Assembly: GCF_028583425.1 (NCBI RefSeq)
Contig: NC_072793.1
Coordinates: forward strand, 65,477,028 to 65,541,027
Origin: Eublepharis macularius
Lineage: Eukaryota; Chordata; Lepidosauria; Squamata; Eublepharidae
Reading direction: 5' to 3'
Length of the DNA: 64,000 nt
A model generated the notes under the pieces. That model was given only the letters and a program-made list of their open reading frames with translations, was not told the DNA's origin and searched no databases. The translations under genes were made by a program, and so were the position numbers. This document shows, in pieces, positions 50,501-62,500 of this stretch. Every line of letters starts with the position of its first letter. The stretch's first letter is position 1.

Positions 50501-53500
50501 AATACTGCATGGGCAAGGTACAGTACAGGTATCAAAACCATCAATCAAGATGGAACAAAAAACTGTTTAAGTGAAGATGTAATAAAATATTTTTGTACAG
50601 CAAACATAAACCCTTAAAATTAGTGAAGCCTGCATGGAAATAAAGTAAAATGAAACTGGACAGAAGACTGACAGGCAGAGTTGTCCTAATACCACCACAC
50701 TCCTTGATTTCTCCATACTACCTGTGACTGTTCATCAAGTGTTTTCTGTGCAGGCACACACTGGGATTGTACAGGTGCAGGTTGAACATGGGGAGAGATT
50801 TTAAACTCTAAAGCCCTATAAGAGGGCACCCTTCTCCCACAATGTATGCATACTTTGTTTCCCACCAAAATCATGCATGTCGCAAAAGGAGGTGCCCCCA
50901 TTCTCCTCAGCTGCTGGAGTCTGCATTTGGGGAGAGAACTGGCAGAACTCACAGCAGGGCAGGAGGGAGGGAATGTCTGCCTGTACAGAAGACACTCAAT
51001 GAACAAGTTACAGATAAGGACGGCCCTTTTTGCATCATTGTTTCTTCTCTGCAGTCCCATAATGGGAGCATAGCAAGCTACTCACCAATGGAGGTGGGAA
51101 TGAGTCTGTCAACTGAAAAGGGAATGGCAGGACTGCTGTTCCCATAGGGACTGAGCTGAAACTGCATGCCCCTTTTGGGGACCAGAGCAATAGAAGAGAT
51201 CTCTAGATTTTCAAAAGCATTGTTCTATGCAAATAAAACAATAAATCTCTATGCACATCTAACTCGTGCAAGATGCATTTTGACTCAGAGGATGGATGTG
51301 GAAATAACACAGGCAACACAGGCTTTGAGACAAGTGCAATCTGGAAACAACTTTGGACAAAAATTCCATACTAGTATGCAATATAATCTTTTCAGGGAAA
51401 AGCTGAGTAAATGGGGAGGGGGGATCAGGGGCTCAATTCTCAGTGCAATTAGTTCCCCAACCCATTGTGCACATGTGATGGTAACTAGAAAACTCACTTT
51501 GCATGACAACAAGGCCATATAGTATGAAGCCATGGGTTCAAATGGAGACAACATAAACCTTGCTGACACTACAGATAAACTCCACTGGGAAACTGGGATA
51601 GGTACTGGAGGGAAAGTGTTAAGGAGACTGTTTTGACGCTTACTTTCTCTAGGGTAGATTTTGCCTTTAATCTTTCCCTTACACCCTCTGGGTAGATTGC
51701 TGCCACCAGGAATATTATATTCCAAGATTTTTTATTTAAGTTTTCCCTTTAGTAACGTGCCTAAGTGCCAGGCTTCTTCGTGGTTCTATGTGGCCCTGAG
51801 GATAGGAATGGGTTATAGCTATGACAGCTACTCTGGGATATAACAAAACAAAATAAATGTTTATTTTTTCAAGAAGCGTATCAGTTTCATAAAAGTAGTT
51901 CTCAGTTCTTAAAGTTACTTCATTTAAACTCATTTACACAGATCTCTTGTAAGGCTTCACACACAGTTAGCCTCTTTCTCTGACTCAATATTTCTCACAG
52001 ACTTAGGCAGCACGCACACAGCTTGCCTGCTTTCTCCTGGCTGAAACTTTTCTCTCCACTCTAGGGGTGTGCAAGCCAAAAATTTTCGGCTATAGCCGAA
52101 AGTAGAAAGCCGAAAGAAGATTCTCTATCGTTAAAGCCGAAAGCTGAAACAAGAATCTCTTTCGGCTTTCGGGATTCTTTCGGCATTATTTCGGCATTCT
52201 TTCAGCTTTTTTCTAAGGGAAAATGCCTCCGTCTTCCAGGACGCCTGGAGGAGGCATTTTCCCACCGAATAAGCCCAAAATTGGTGGGGACCTTCCTCTA
52301 ACCCTTCTCTAACAACCACCCAAGTTTCAGACAGATTGAACTTTGGGGGGCCATGTTATGGCCCCCCAAAGCAGGTCCCCCCATCCTCCCATAAGAAAAC
52401 GAAGGAGCAGCATATTGTTAGCATGCTGCTGCTAATCTTTCTTCATTATTTCCTATGGGGGAAAAATGAAGAGGCAGGCTTCCTTTGCCAGGGGTAGCAT
52501 TTTGCATGCAAAATGCCCCCAAGCCCTCAGGGGCCCTTCTCCCACCCCTCCTCCCACCCCCCACCAAGGCTCAGCCTGCTCCCACTTGGGGGGGGCCATT
52601 TCATGGCCTCCCCAAGTAGGTGCTCTAATCTCTACCGCTGACAGCTGGGGGAGGCTTGTGTTGCCAGGGGTGGCATTTTGCATGCAAAATGCCCCCCAAC
52701 CCTCTGGGGCCCTTCTCCCACCCCTCCTCCCACCCCCCACCAAGGCTCAGCCTGCTCCCACTTGGGGGGGGGCATTTCATGGCCTCCCCAAGTAGGTGCT
52801 CTGCTCTCATCTCTACCACTGACAGCTGGGAGAGGCTTGTCTTGCCAGGGGTGGCATTTTGCATGCAAAATGCCCCCCAGCCCTCTGGGGCCCTTCTCCC
52901 ACCCTTCCTCCCACCCCCCACCAAGGCTCAGACTGCTCCTACTTGGGGGGGCCATTTCATGGCCTCCCCAAGTAGGTCCTCTCAGCCCCTAAAGTCCACC
53001 CCTTACAGCCCCACACAAACCCAATTCCCCCCCAGCTGCCACACACAGACCCAAATCCCCACATTAGCCCCTCACAGACCCAAATCCACCCCCACCTGCC
53101 CCACACCCATAACCACAGGAACAGGCTGGCAAAGGCCAGCCCTCTCCCTTTGTTCCCTATGCTGGGAACTTCTAAACTCTCTTTCCCTGGGCAATTCTGC
53201 ACAGCCCAGGGGTGCCACAATGGTGGGCACACTTCTGAGTGCCAGCTGGTCCCTGTGAAAGAGCACCTGAACCACAGACACCCTCCCTCAAATTCCCCCA
53301 CCACCTACAGAGATGGCTGGCCAGCCAGCCCCATTGTTCCCTATGATGGGAACCAACTGCACAACAAAGAATAAAACAAGAACAACACAAAATAAAGTTT
53401 TAAAAAAATTATTTTCTCCCTTCCAAAGTACAAGTAGGCAAAGCATTATGACACATTACACCAGCAGTCCCCCACACAGAAAAATTAAAACAAAACTCAC

Positions 53501-56500
53501 TTAACATCAGAGAATCACAAAACACGATTCCTGTCAAAAACACTTTATTTCTTGAACAGCTTTAGGTTACACAGCAGGGGGGAACACCAAAGGGCATGGC
53601 AGCACTATCTTACACAAAAATAACACAACTCACTTAACATCAGAGAATCACAAAACACGATTCCTGTCAAAAACACTTTATTTCTTGAACAGCTTTAGGT
53701 TACACAGCAGGGGGGAACACCAAAGGGCATGGCAGCACTATCTTACACAAAAATAACACAACTCACTTAACATCAGAGAATCACAAAAGCACAATTCCTG
53801 TCAAAAACACTTTATTTCTTGAACAGCTTTAGGCTACACAGCAGGGGGGGAACACCAAAGGGCATGGAAGCAGTATCTTACACAAAAATAACACAACTCA
53901 CTTCACATTAAAGAATCACCCCAAAAAATTGCTGTCAAAAGCACTTTATTTCTGTAACTGCTTTAGGTTACACAGTAGGAAGGCACCACAGAGCAGGAAA
54001 GCAGTGTACTACACAAAAATAACACAACTCACTTCACATCAGAGAATCACACAAACACAATTGCTGTCAAAAACAGTGAAGTGGGTTGTATCATTTTTTG
54101 TAGTACATTGCTATCATGCCCTGTTGTGCCCTCCTACTGTGTAACCTAAAGCTGTTCAAGAAATAAAGTGTTTTTGCCAGGAATCGTGTTTTGTGATTCT
54201 CTGATGTTAAGTGAGTTGTGTTATTTTTGTGTAAGATAGTGCTGCCATGCCCTTTGGTGTTCCCCCCTGCTGTGTAACCTAAAGCTGTTCAAGAAATAAA
54301 GTGTTTTTGACAGGAATCGTGTTTTGTGATTCTCTGATGTTAAGTGAGTTTTGTTTTAATTTTTCTGTGTGGGGGACTGCTGGTGTAATGTGTCATAATG
54401 CTTTGCCTACTTGTACTTTGGAAGGGAGAAAATAATTTTTTTAAAACTTTATTTTGTGTTGTTCTTGTTTTATTCTTTGTTGTGCAGTTGGTTCCCATCA
54501 TAGGGAACAATGGGGCTGGCTGGCCAGCCATCTCTGTAGGTGGTGGGGGAATTTGAGGGAGGGTGTCTGTGGTTCAGGTGCTCTTTCACAGGGACCAGCT
54601 GGCACTCAGAAGTGTGCCCACCATTGTGGCACCCCTGGGCTGTGCAGAATTGCCCAGGGAAAGAGAGTTTAGAAGTTCCCAGCATAGGGAACAAAGGGAG
54701 AGGGCTGGCCTTTGCCAGCCTGTTCCTGGGGTTATGGGTGTGGGGCAGGTGGGGGTGGATTTGGGTCTGTGAGGGGCTAATGTGGGGATTTGGGTCTGTG
54801 TGTGGCAGCTGGGGGGGAATTGGGTTTGTGTGGGGCTGTAAGGGGTGGACTTTAGGGGCTGAGAGGACCTACTTGGGGAGGCCATGAAATGCCCCCCCAA
54901 GTAGGAGCAGTCTGAGCCTTGGTGGGGGGTGGGAGGAAGGGTGAGAGAAGGGCCCCAGAGGGCTGGGGGGCATTTTGTATGCAAAATGCCACCCCTGGCA
55001 AGATAAGCCTTCCCCAGCTGTCAGTGGTAGAGAAAAGAGCACCTACTTGGGGAGGCCATGAAATGGCCCCCCCCAAGTGGGAGCAGTCTGAGCCTGGGTG
55101 GGGGGTGGGGGGAAGGGTGGGAAAAGGGCCCTTGAGGGCTTGGGGGCATTTTGCATGCAAAATGCCACCCCTGGCAACACAAGCCTCCCCCAGCTGTCAG
55201 TGGTAGAGATTAGAGCACCTACTTGGGGAGGCCATGAAATGCCCCCCCCAAGTGGGAGCAGGCTGAGCCTTGGTGGGGGGTGGGAGGAGGGGTGGGAGAA
55301 GGGCCCCTGAGGGTGAGGGGGCATTTTGCATGCAAAATGCCACCCCTGGCAAAGGAAGCCTGCTTCTTCATTTTTTCCCCATAGGAAATAATGAAGAAAG
55401 ATTAGCAGCAGCATGCTAACAATATGCTGCTCCTTCGCTTTCTTATGGGAGGATGGGGGGACCTGCTTTGGGGGGCCATAACATGGCCCCCCAAAGTCCA
55501 ATCTGTCTGAAATTTGGGTGGTTGTTAGAGAAGGGTTAGAGGAAGGTCCCCACCAATTTTGGGCTTATTCAGTGGGAAAATACCTCCCCCAGACGTCCGG
55601 GAAGACGGAGGCATTTTCCCATTGAAAAGCCGAAAGAAAGCCGAAAGAATCCCGAAACGTTTCGGCTTTTTTCTTTCGGCTACCCGAAACGTTTCGGCAT
55701 TCCCCGAAACGTTTCGGCATTCCCCGAAAGAAGCCGAAACACTTTTATTTCGGCATTCTTTCGGCATTCTGAATGCCGAAACGCACATCCCTACTCCACT
55801 CTCAGTCTAAACTGCATTCACTCCGCCCACACCAACCAGTCATCAACCAATCATATCACTCCCTCATCCCTCTCTTTCACCCCCACTCTTCACCTATCTC
55901 ACACCAAGCATTTAAAGATACATGCACACATTTACTTAAAATCATTACAGAGACCCTTCAAAAACTGCCTAGAAATGTAGTAAGAGAAAACTGTTTTACC
56001 ATCCACCGGCTGATGAATGGCAGATATAGCAGCTAGGTGGACCTTAATTGAAGAGACTGACAAACCCGTTTTGGTCAGGGACATTAAACAGTTGAAAATC
56101 ATAGCTAACGGGCATGGAAAGGGCAGCACCTCTTTCCCCTCCGCCCAGGAAGAGAGGCAGGACCATCCATGAATGCACACGGAGCAAGTGGAGCTCTTAT
56201 AAACAATCAGGATTACTTGTGCCACCTCATTTGAGGAGAGCCTGAGAATCCACATTGTGAGCTGGAGTATGGCCACTTCTTAGTGAAATATGCAGAGGTT
56301 GGGTATGAGAGGCTATGTAACGCTTCTCTGCCATGGCCATGGCCAGGAGGGTGGGAAACCACTCTTGGCAGAGCCAGATGACCAGCATGCAATGCAATAT
56401 GTAATTCTGAAACCTACACAGAAAGAAAAAGATGCTGTGAGCTCATGATCGCTTGGTAATTTGCAATCCTAAAATTTAAAGTTGTGGAATAAACTTTCCA

Positions 56501-59500
56501 GCCTAGAGCATTGAGTTTTCATCCTTCTTTATTGGCTGGGGCTGACTTAGATACATGGTGATAGCGATCTTGCACTTACTCAGCAACTAGTGATGATGGA
56601 GGGGGATGAGTGCAAATAAATCCACAATTCTGTTGCTTCAGATTATAGAGGTGCTCTATCTTTCTGGATATAGCCAGAATAGAGGCAGACTTCTTCCGCA
56701 CACCATGAGCAATGTTCAACAAGTCTTCAACTGCTGGGAAGGCTACAGTTGCAAGAGCATCCCAGTAAAAGGCCTGTAATACCTAACTTTTGAGTTTAGG
56801 TGTGGAGGCCAAGACGTCTAGCGCCAATGCTCTCGCCATGCAGATTATCTGCTCAGAAAAGAGCCCGAAGTTCTCATTAGGGGAGAATGATGCTATCTCT
56901 CCAGGTGACAGATCTGAAGTGAACTTGGAGGAAAAATCAGAATGTGAAGCAGCTTCCTCTTTATTTGAGAAGATGGCCAACAAAGCCTGGATTCAAGAGG
57001 CTGGAACTGATGTAGGCACTGGCACCAAACCCAGCAGGGGGCGTGCGACTAACAGGAGTCAGGTGAAAAAGTTTTGCCCAGTATAGCAGATGCAGACATG
57101 CAAGCTCACCACGGAGCAAAGAACTGACTGCAGTGGACAAGCAGGTGTGCCATAGCTGACTGCAACAGCTAAGAATGCAATGCAGGTGAAGTAGCTGAAA
57201 CCAAGTGTGGAACTGTTGATCATCAGACACAGCGTCTTTCATGAAAAGGATACTCTCTTCTCCTTCATGCAGCAAGGGCATGCAGGGTGGAGACTGTGTG
57301 CAGGAAAGCACTACATTGTCTTCCTTTCTAACAGATGGAATTGAACCAGCAGTTGAAACTGGTATCAGATTATGGTCTTACTTGTGGCAAGATGAAGTTG
57401 ATGACATAGATGCAGATCATTTTATGTGTCTGGTTTTGACTTTTGCTTTCTTAGCAGGTGGTTCCGATGATGAACAATCAAAAAGCAATGGAACCAGCAA
57501 TCAATGTTGCTCCTGATCCAGTGTTGGAACCGGCAACTGGCGTTTGGAGCGGTTGGGTGTTGCGATGGACAGAACCAATGTAGGTGGTTCAGATCTGGGG
57601 GTAGGCTCGTGTGCAACAGATAGCTTTGCTGCCAGGGTATCAAAGTCAGACATTACCTTTTCCCGGAGGACTGCTTGGAGCCTAGAGACCCTATATCACT
57701 CCTGGCTGTGGGTGTGAAACACTGGCAGTGTCAACACCCAGTCACAGTGCGGGGCTCACCCAGACAAAGAAGGCACAAATTGTGTAAATCAGTGTGCAGC
57801 ATCTTTGTTTCACACTGCAAACATTTGTTTAAGAGGGATTTTTGAAACATTTTGGCTCTCTCTCTTTAGTTTTTCTTTTGATGACAAGGCTAGGAGAAAG
57901 TGGTATGTTAAGAGAAGAGGAATACCGAGGCATTCCCAAGCAGCACAAAAGAAAATCAACACAAGGAACTTCTCCCAATAGTGACAAAAAGAGTACTGAG
58001 GGAACAGGGGTGCCTCCCTTCATGACGCGTGCAGTTTTGGTGGGAAACAAACTGCACATGCATCATGGGAGAAGGGTGCCCCCTCACAGGGTTTTAGAGC
58101 TTAAAATCTCTCTCCACAACAAGCCTGAGCAGTCCCAGTAACTGTGAATTAAATTGGTACTTTTCTTGACTCTTCCTGAAGTAAAATAAATTATTTGGGA
58201 TGAAAAAGACACGTATCTCAGAGGTAAAGCAAGAGGTGCACTTGTCAGGATAACAACAGGGTGGCAGAGGGATTCACACACCATTATATGTAAATTGCAA
58301 TGCTCCCAAGAGAAAGCACCATAGATGCTCGCTCTTGCTATTTCAAAGAGTGATCAAGAAGCCACTTTCAGATCTCAGGTGGGGAAGAAACCGGTAAAGA
58401 AGATTGCATTTAGACCTGGCGTACTTGGGCCATCCCATTCATTTCAGATCAGCACTGTGAAAAGCTTTTCAAAGAAGCCTTCACAGCATCCAAATTGCTA
58501 GAGCTATATTATGAAATTCTCCATCCAATGGGAACCTCCAAGCCACTTCCTTATGCAAGTTTGCATATTGAATTCTATTTCTTTGTGTGGTTATTCATTG
58601 ATTTAAAATGAATGAAAATAAATTAGTCAAGACGGCATTCCTGGAACTGCTCTATCAAGGCACAGAAAAGTTGTAAAGTGGGGCCATTTCCCCCCCATTT
58701 CCCATCCCAGTCATTTAATCCTCTGTCCCCAGCAAATTCACACAAGGAAATTATTTCCATTATAACAGTCTTCTTAAAATGATTAGATAATAACCAACAG
58801 CAAGACTGATTAGAATACAAAAAGAGGAAACACATTATTAAATAACACTAACCTTTGTTCATTAGAATCCGAACGATTTTTTTGTGGGCTAGTATATTTT
58901 TTCTTTTTGCCCTCTCGTTCTTCTTCAAAAGATTCCTGAAATATCTAAGGACAAATAGGTAATCAGCTCATACCAGCTCCCTCTTAAAAAAATACAAAAA
59001 AGACTTTGAACACTTCACCTAATACAGACTTAAATTCACAAGGGTGAATGTGATAAAAATTAGAGCAGTGGTCTATGGCTTGGGACATTCAAGTGGGTAA
59101 TATGCACTAAGCACCTACGGAGCTGCTACCTGTTTTGCTGCCTTTTGGAAGGACCTGTTCCAAGCGTGCACACGTAGAAAGCAAGGGTACCCTGCCTTTT
59201 TGCTTCCATTTTCACACATGCTGAGAGGAGCAACAGGATGACAAAGTGAGATCATTCAGTAGACAGAAGGATTCTTCCATGGCTTCGGCTTTTGCCTTGT
59301 TCCTTACTGTGGCATACCTCTAGGTGCTTGTCTTGTGTTTCTTTTCCATGGCTCTCTTCTTCTCTTGCCCATGATGACACCAGTGAAGTCATAACTCTGG
59401 CTCCCCCTCTTCCAGTGACATAGCTCTGATGTCACATTACTTCCTATTATGTGCTTGCAGCTCTGTAATCTAGAAGGTCACCTATTCTTTCTGGTAGCTC

Positions 59501-62500
59501 AGAAAAGTAGAAATGCAGGCACTGGACAAGTCCAGACCATCTTCACTTTGAGTATCTTCAGAACTTTCTCTTAACCACATTATGCCTGTTATTTTGGTTT
59601 AACATTGTGAATACAAAATTACAAAAAGTGCACATCTTGCACTATATTACAGGAGTATTCTTAAGTGGTTATCCTCAAATATGAAAAACAAAAAGTCAGT
59701 TCTTGAAAAGCACACTAAACATTAAGTTAGGATTTTTTTCTTCCTTTTTTCTGCCTTGACTCAGTGAGAAATGCAGGCTATAAATAACATACATAATTAG
59801 CAATTGTGCATCTTTATTTTTTGCCATTTAGCATTCTGCTATCACATTTTGAAACTCTGCAACTACAAGTGCTGAACCAGTTCTATTAAACACCACTAAC
59901 TCAGTACATCATATCTATCTGAACCAAACCAAATTGTACCTATGGGCCACTGCAAACCCAGGTTGTCATGGTGAGAATTTGCACAATAACGAGATACAGC
60001 TACTTTATCTACACTGGGCCTGTTCCTATAGAACCAACACTACTACTATTCTTGCTGTAGATTTTAAAAACAAGGCCAGTCTTCTAATCTTAGTCTAGCA
60101 ACTGTCCATAGCCAGACAAAAAATGACTAACACAGTGCACAACTTCCCCCATCTCTGAAATAAACAAATAGGTTTTTAAACAGTTTTTTGAAAATAGCAA
60201 AGCTATTTGAGAATTATTAGTTCTCAAAAGCAGAAATGTTGCAGTCACTGATAGCAGTTCTGTACAAAATGCATTACTTTTGCAACCTGAAAGCCATTAA
60301 CTTTCATGACATAATGCAAGTCATAGCTGCTCAAAATCTTTGTGAAGGGAAGACAGCAAAACAGTGAACAGTGAAGAGCAAAATACTGAACTACTCTACA
60401 GAAAGACTACAAACCTGTTCTAATCTAAACATGACTGAAGTATTCCTCAATCAATCATTTGACATTAGAGGAAGACTAGAACTAGAAATAAAAAAATCCC
60501 CTCTAACATTACAGGATACACATGCCTATGAGATGGGGGTGGGGTAAAACTCCATGAAGCAAGGATATCATCTCTCACTTGACCTCATCTAAGTATAGCA
60601 AAGTTCTTTACAAGTAATGTGTTCATCACTTAAATCAGGCCAGCCTATCAGAGCTAAGAGAATACTACTCTACAGTACAGTACTTTATCTCAGTAAGCTT
60701 ACTTCTAGAATAACACCCACTGCGCCCTGCACTGTATAATTTTAGGAGAACCTCTGTCCTGAGACACTAACCATCAAAAGCAAGAGGTAAAGAAAAATGA
60801 GAAGCGAGTCTATGTACCATTTTCCCCTTTTCTACTGTAAAATGAATATTTATTTGATGCAGAGGTTAGTGTCTCAGACTAAGACCTGAGAGACCACCAG
60901 GTTCAAATCTTTAGTCCGACCTGGAAGCTTGCTGTGTGGTCTTGGGGCAATAACTCTCAGCGTAATCTACCTCACAGGGTTACTGTGAGGGTAAAATGGA
61001 GGAGCAGAAAACATTGTGTAAGACACAGGCTCCAGATTAAAGAGAAAAGTAGGATGCAAATATTTAAATAAAAATTTGCAGCAGAAGTTCATAAAAATAT
61101 TTTGCAGGGCAGAATTGTGTTCAGGCATAAAATATAAAAAATAAATATAAAGTGGGCATCTGCTATGATACTGCACTAGAATATTCTGAATTCTCACTAA
61201 TATAAGCTCTAGAATGTATTTATATTCCAAGGGAAGTAGATTTTCATTGGAATGAGTGACAGTCTGAAGCCCTCATCACCCCTCTGCTATATTTAGTTTC
61301 TTAGTCATGATACTGAAATTGTTCTTTAGTATGCAAGAGAGGGAATTAATAAGATTACATAGTGAGATACAAAATATTACTGTTTCCTAGTGCAATGTTT
61401 CCATAGCTCTATTTCAATCCTAGAGATTATTAATAAAGGACTTTATTTGGATTTTACTTGTCTCATGTAGAAGACGACTGAGGCAAGTTAAAATGTTTTA
61501 GAAGAACCCATATAATATATATTATATGCTGTAACATACCTTCACTAACAGTTGAAACCCTGGTAATTAAAAGTCAACCCAAACAGAAAAATATACCACC
61601 ATAATTACAGACCTGGGTGAGTCCTTCTATGGAAGAAAGTTCTATAACTGAGAGTGAAGTTTTAAGTAAGGGGCTTAATCATCTACTTTCAGCCTCAAGA
61701 TAATTTTTATTCATATTGTTGTAGATTACTCTGTTTATTTTATAGTACTTTTATGTTCTTGCATAAATTTATTGATTTTCTGGTTTTCATTGTATTAGTT
61801 GTGAGCTACTTCAAGAGAGTTCTGAAGCATATAACTTTTCTAAACAAATAAATATAGCAATATGCCCCCAGTGACCTATTTACCTTTGATCTCTGAACTA
61901 CATAAATTTTGTTTCAAGGTAGTAAACAAGTAATTGATCACTATCAGATCTGTAAATAAATCTCATAATGTCTGTAGCAGTGCTGGTGGGGGAGGGTAAC
62001 TCAACTGGGGCCACAGTACTGGGGCAGGATGGGCTAATCTTCTCCCCTAGCTACCATCTCCAACATAGAAATCATCCCAAGGCTAGCTGCTGTAGTTTGG
62101 GAGGGAGTAAAGATATTTTTGTGTAGATAAAAAAGAGGTTAATCTCCTATGCTTCGGCAATATGCAAATCCATAAAATTCAAATTCTCCGAAGATCTTGC
62201 AACAGATCTCATGTCTCATCTATCTGCAGCCACAGTAATAGTATTTCACTATAGTGACTACACAAGGCACCTGTGGCTCAAAACATACCAACAGCATACA
62301 ATGAACCCCTGTTAAATTAGTCAAAGAAGTTTGTTTGAGTACTGCATATATTTCAATTCCCACCCCCACTCCCAAATTTCTGAATTTTTTTAAATTGAAA
62401 AAAAACAACAACAACTGGGGCGTTACAATTTCCAGAAATTTTACGTCTCTCTGACTACAAAATCAACATTACATTTGGGTTTCTAAAGCACTGATTGATT

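Larger units (their letters stand above)
52062..55793. mobile_element. hAT-type foldback element, 3.7 kb inverted repeat, with 8-bp TSD
   Basis: The termini are TAGGGGTGTGC (left) and the inverted TAGGGATGTGC (right), flanked by the perfect 8-bp duplication CTCCACTC at 52054-52061 and 55794-55801. An 8-bp duplication with TA-G-rich short ends is the hAT hallmark. Nearly all of the 3732 bp folds on itself: left arm about 52062-54070, right arm about 54075-55793, with almost no loop. Peptides translated from mirror positions (53313-53504 and 54340-54531) are identical, so the inner arms are over 99% alike. No transposase is encoded, so it must be moved by another element's enzyme. Confidence 0.88.
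51640..55925 (-). mobile_element. LTR-like segment inserted in the DIRS recombinase and itself split by the hAT foldback
   Basis: The pieces 55802-55925 and 51640-52053, joined across the hAT element, read on the minus strand as an LTR-like unit. It starts TGTGTGCATG, contains AATAAA followed by CATTTATTTTG near 51870, and ends near CCTGGTGGCAGC, which resembles an LTR end followed by a primer-binding site. A short direct repeat AAGTAA occurs at both DIRS junctions. The family is not identified, and the 3' boundary could be anywhere within about 100 bp. Confidence 0.4.
50700..58145 (-). mobile_element. DIRS-type retrotransposon, reverse transcriptase deleted, interrupted by later insertions
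   Basis: Reading on the minus strand from 58145 to 50700: an inverted terminal region, a decayed gag-like ORF, then a tyrosine recombinase whose two halves lie at 56276-55930 and 51640-51285, then the matching inverted terminal region. Reverse transcriptase and RNase H are missing between about 56330 and 56276. DIRS elements have inverted repeats and a tyrosine recombinase in place of an integrase, which fits. All parts carry stops, so the copy is dead. The boundaries are approximate. Confidence 0.72.

Noticed and set aside
52453..55501. Many overlapping frames of 70-200 codons on both strands
   Set aside because: They mirror each other across the inverted repeat and follow the GC-rich tandem units. 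None resembles a transposase.
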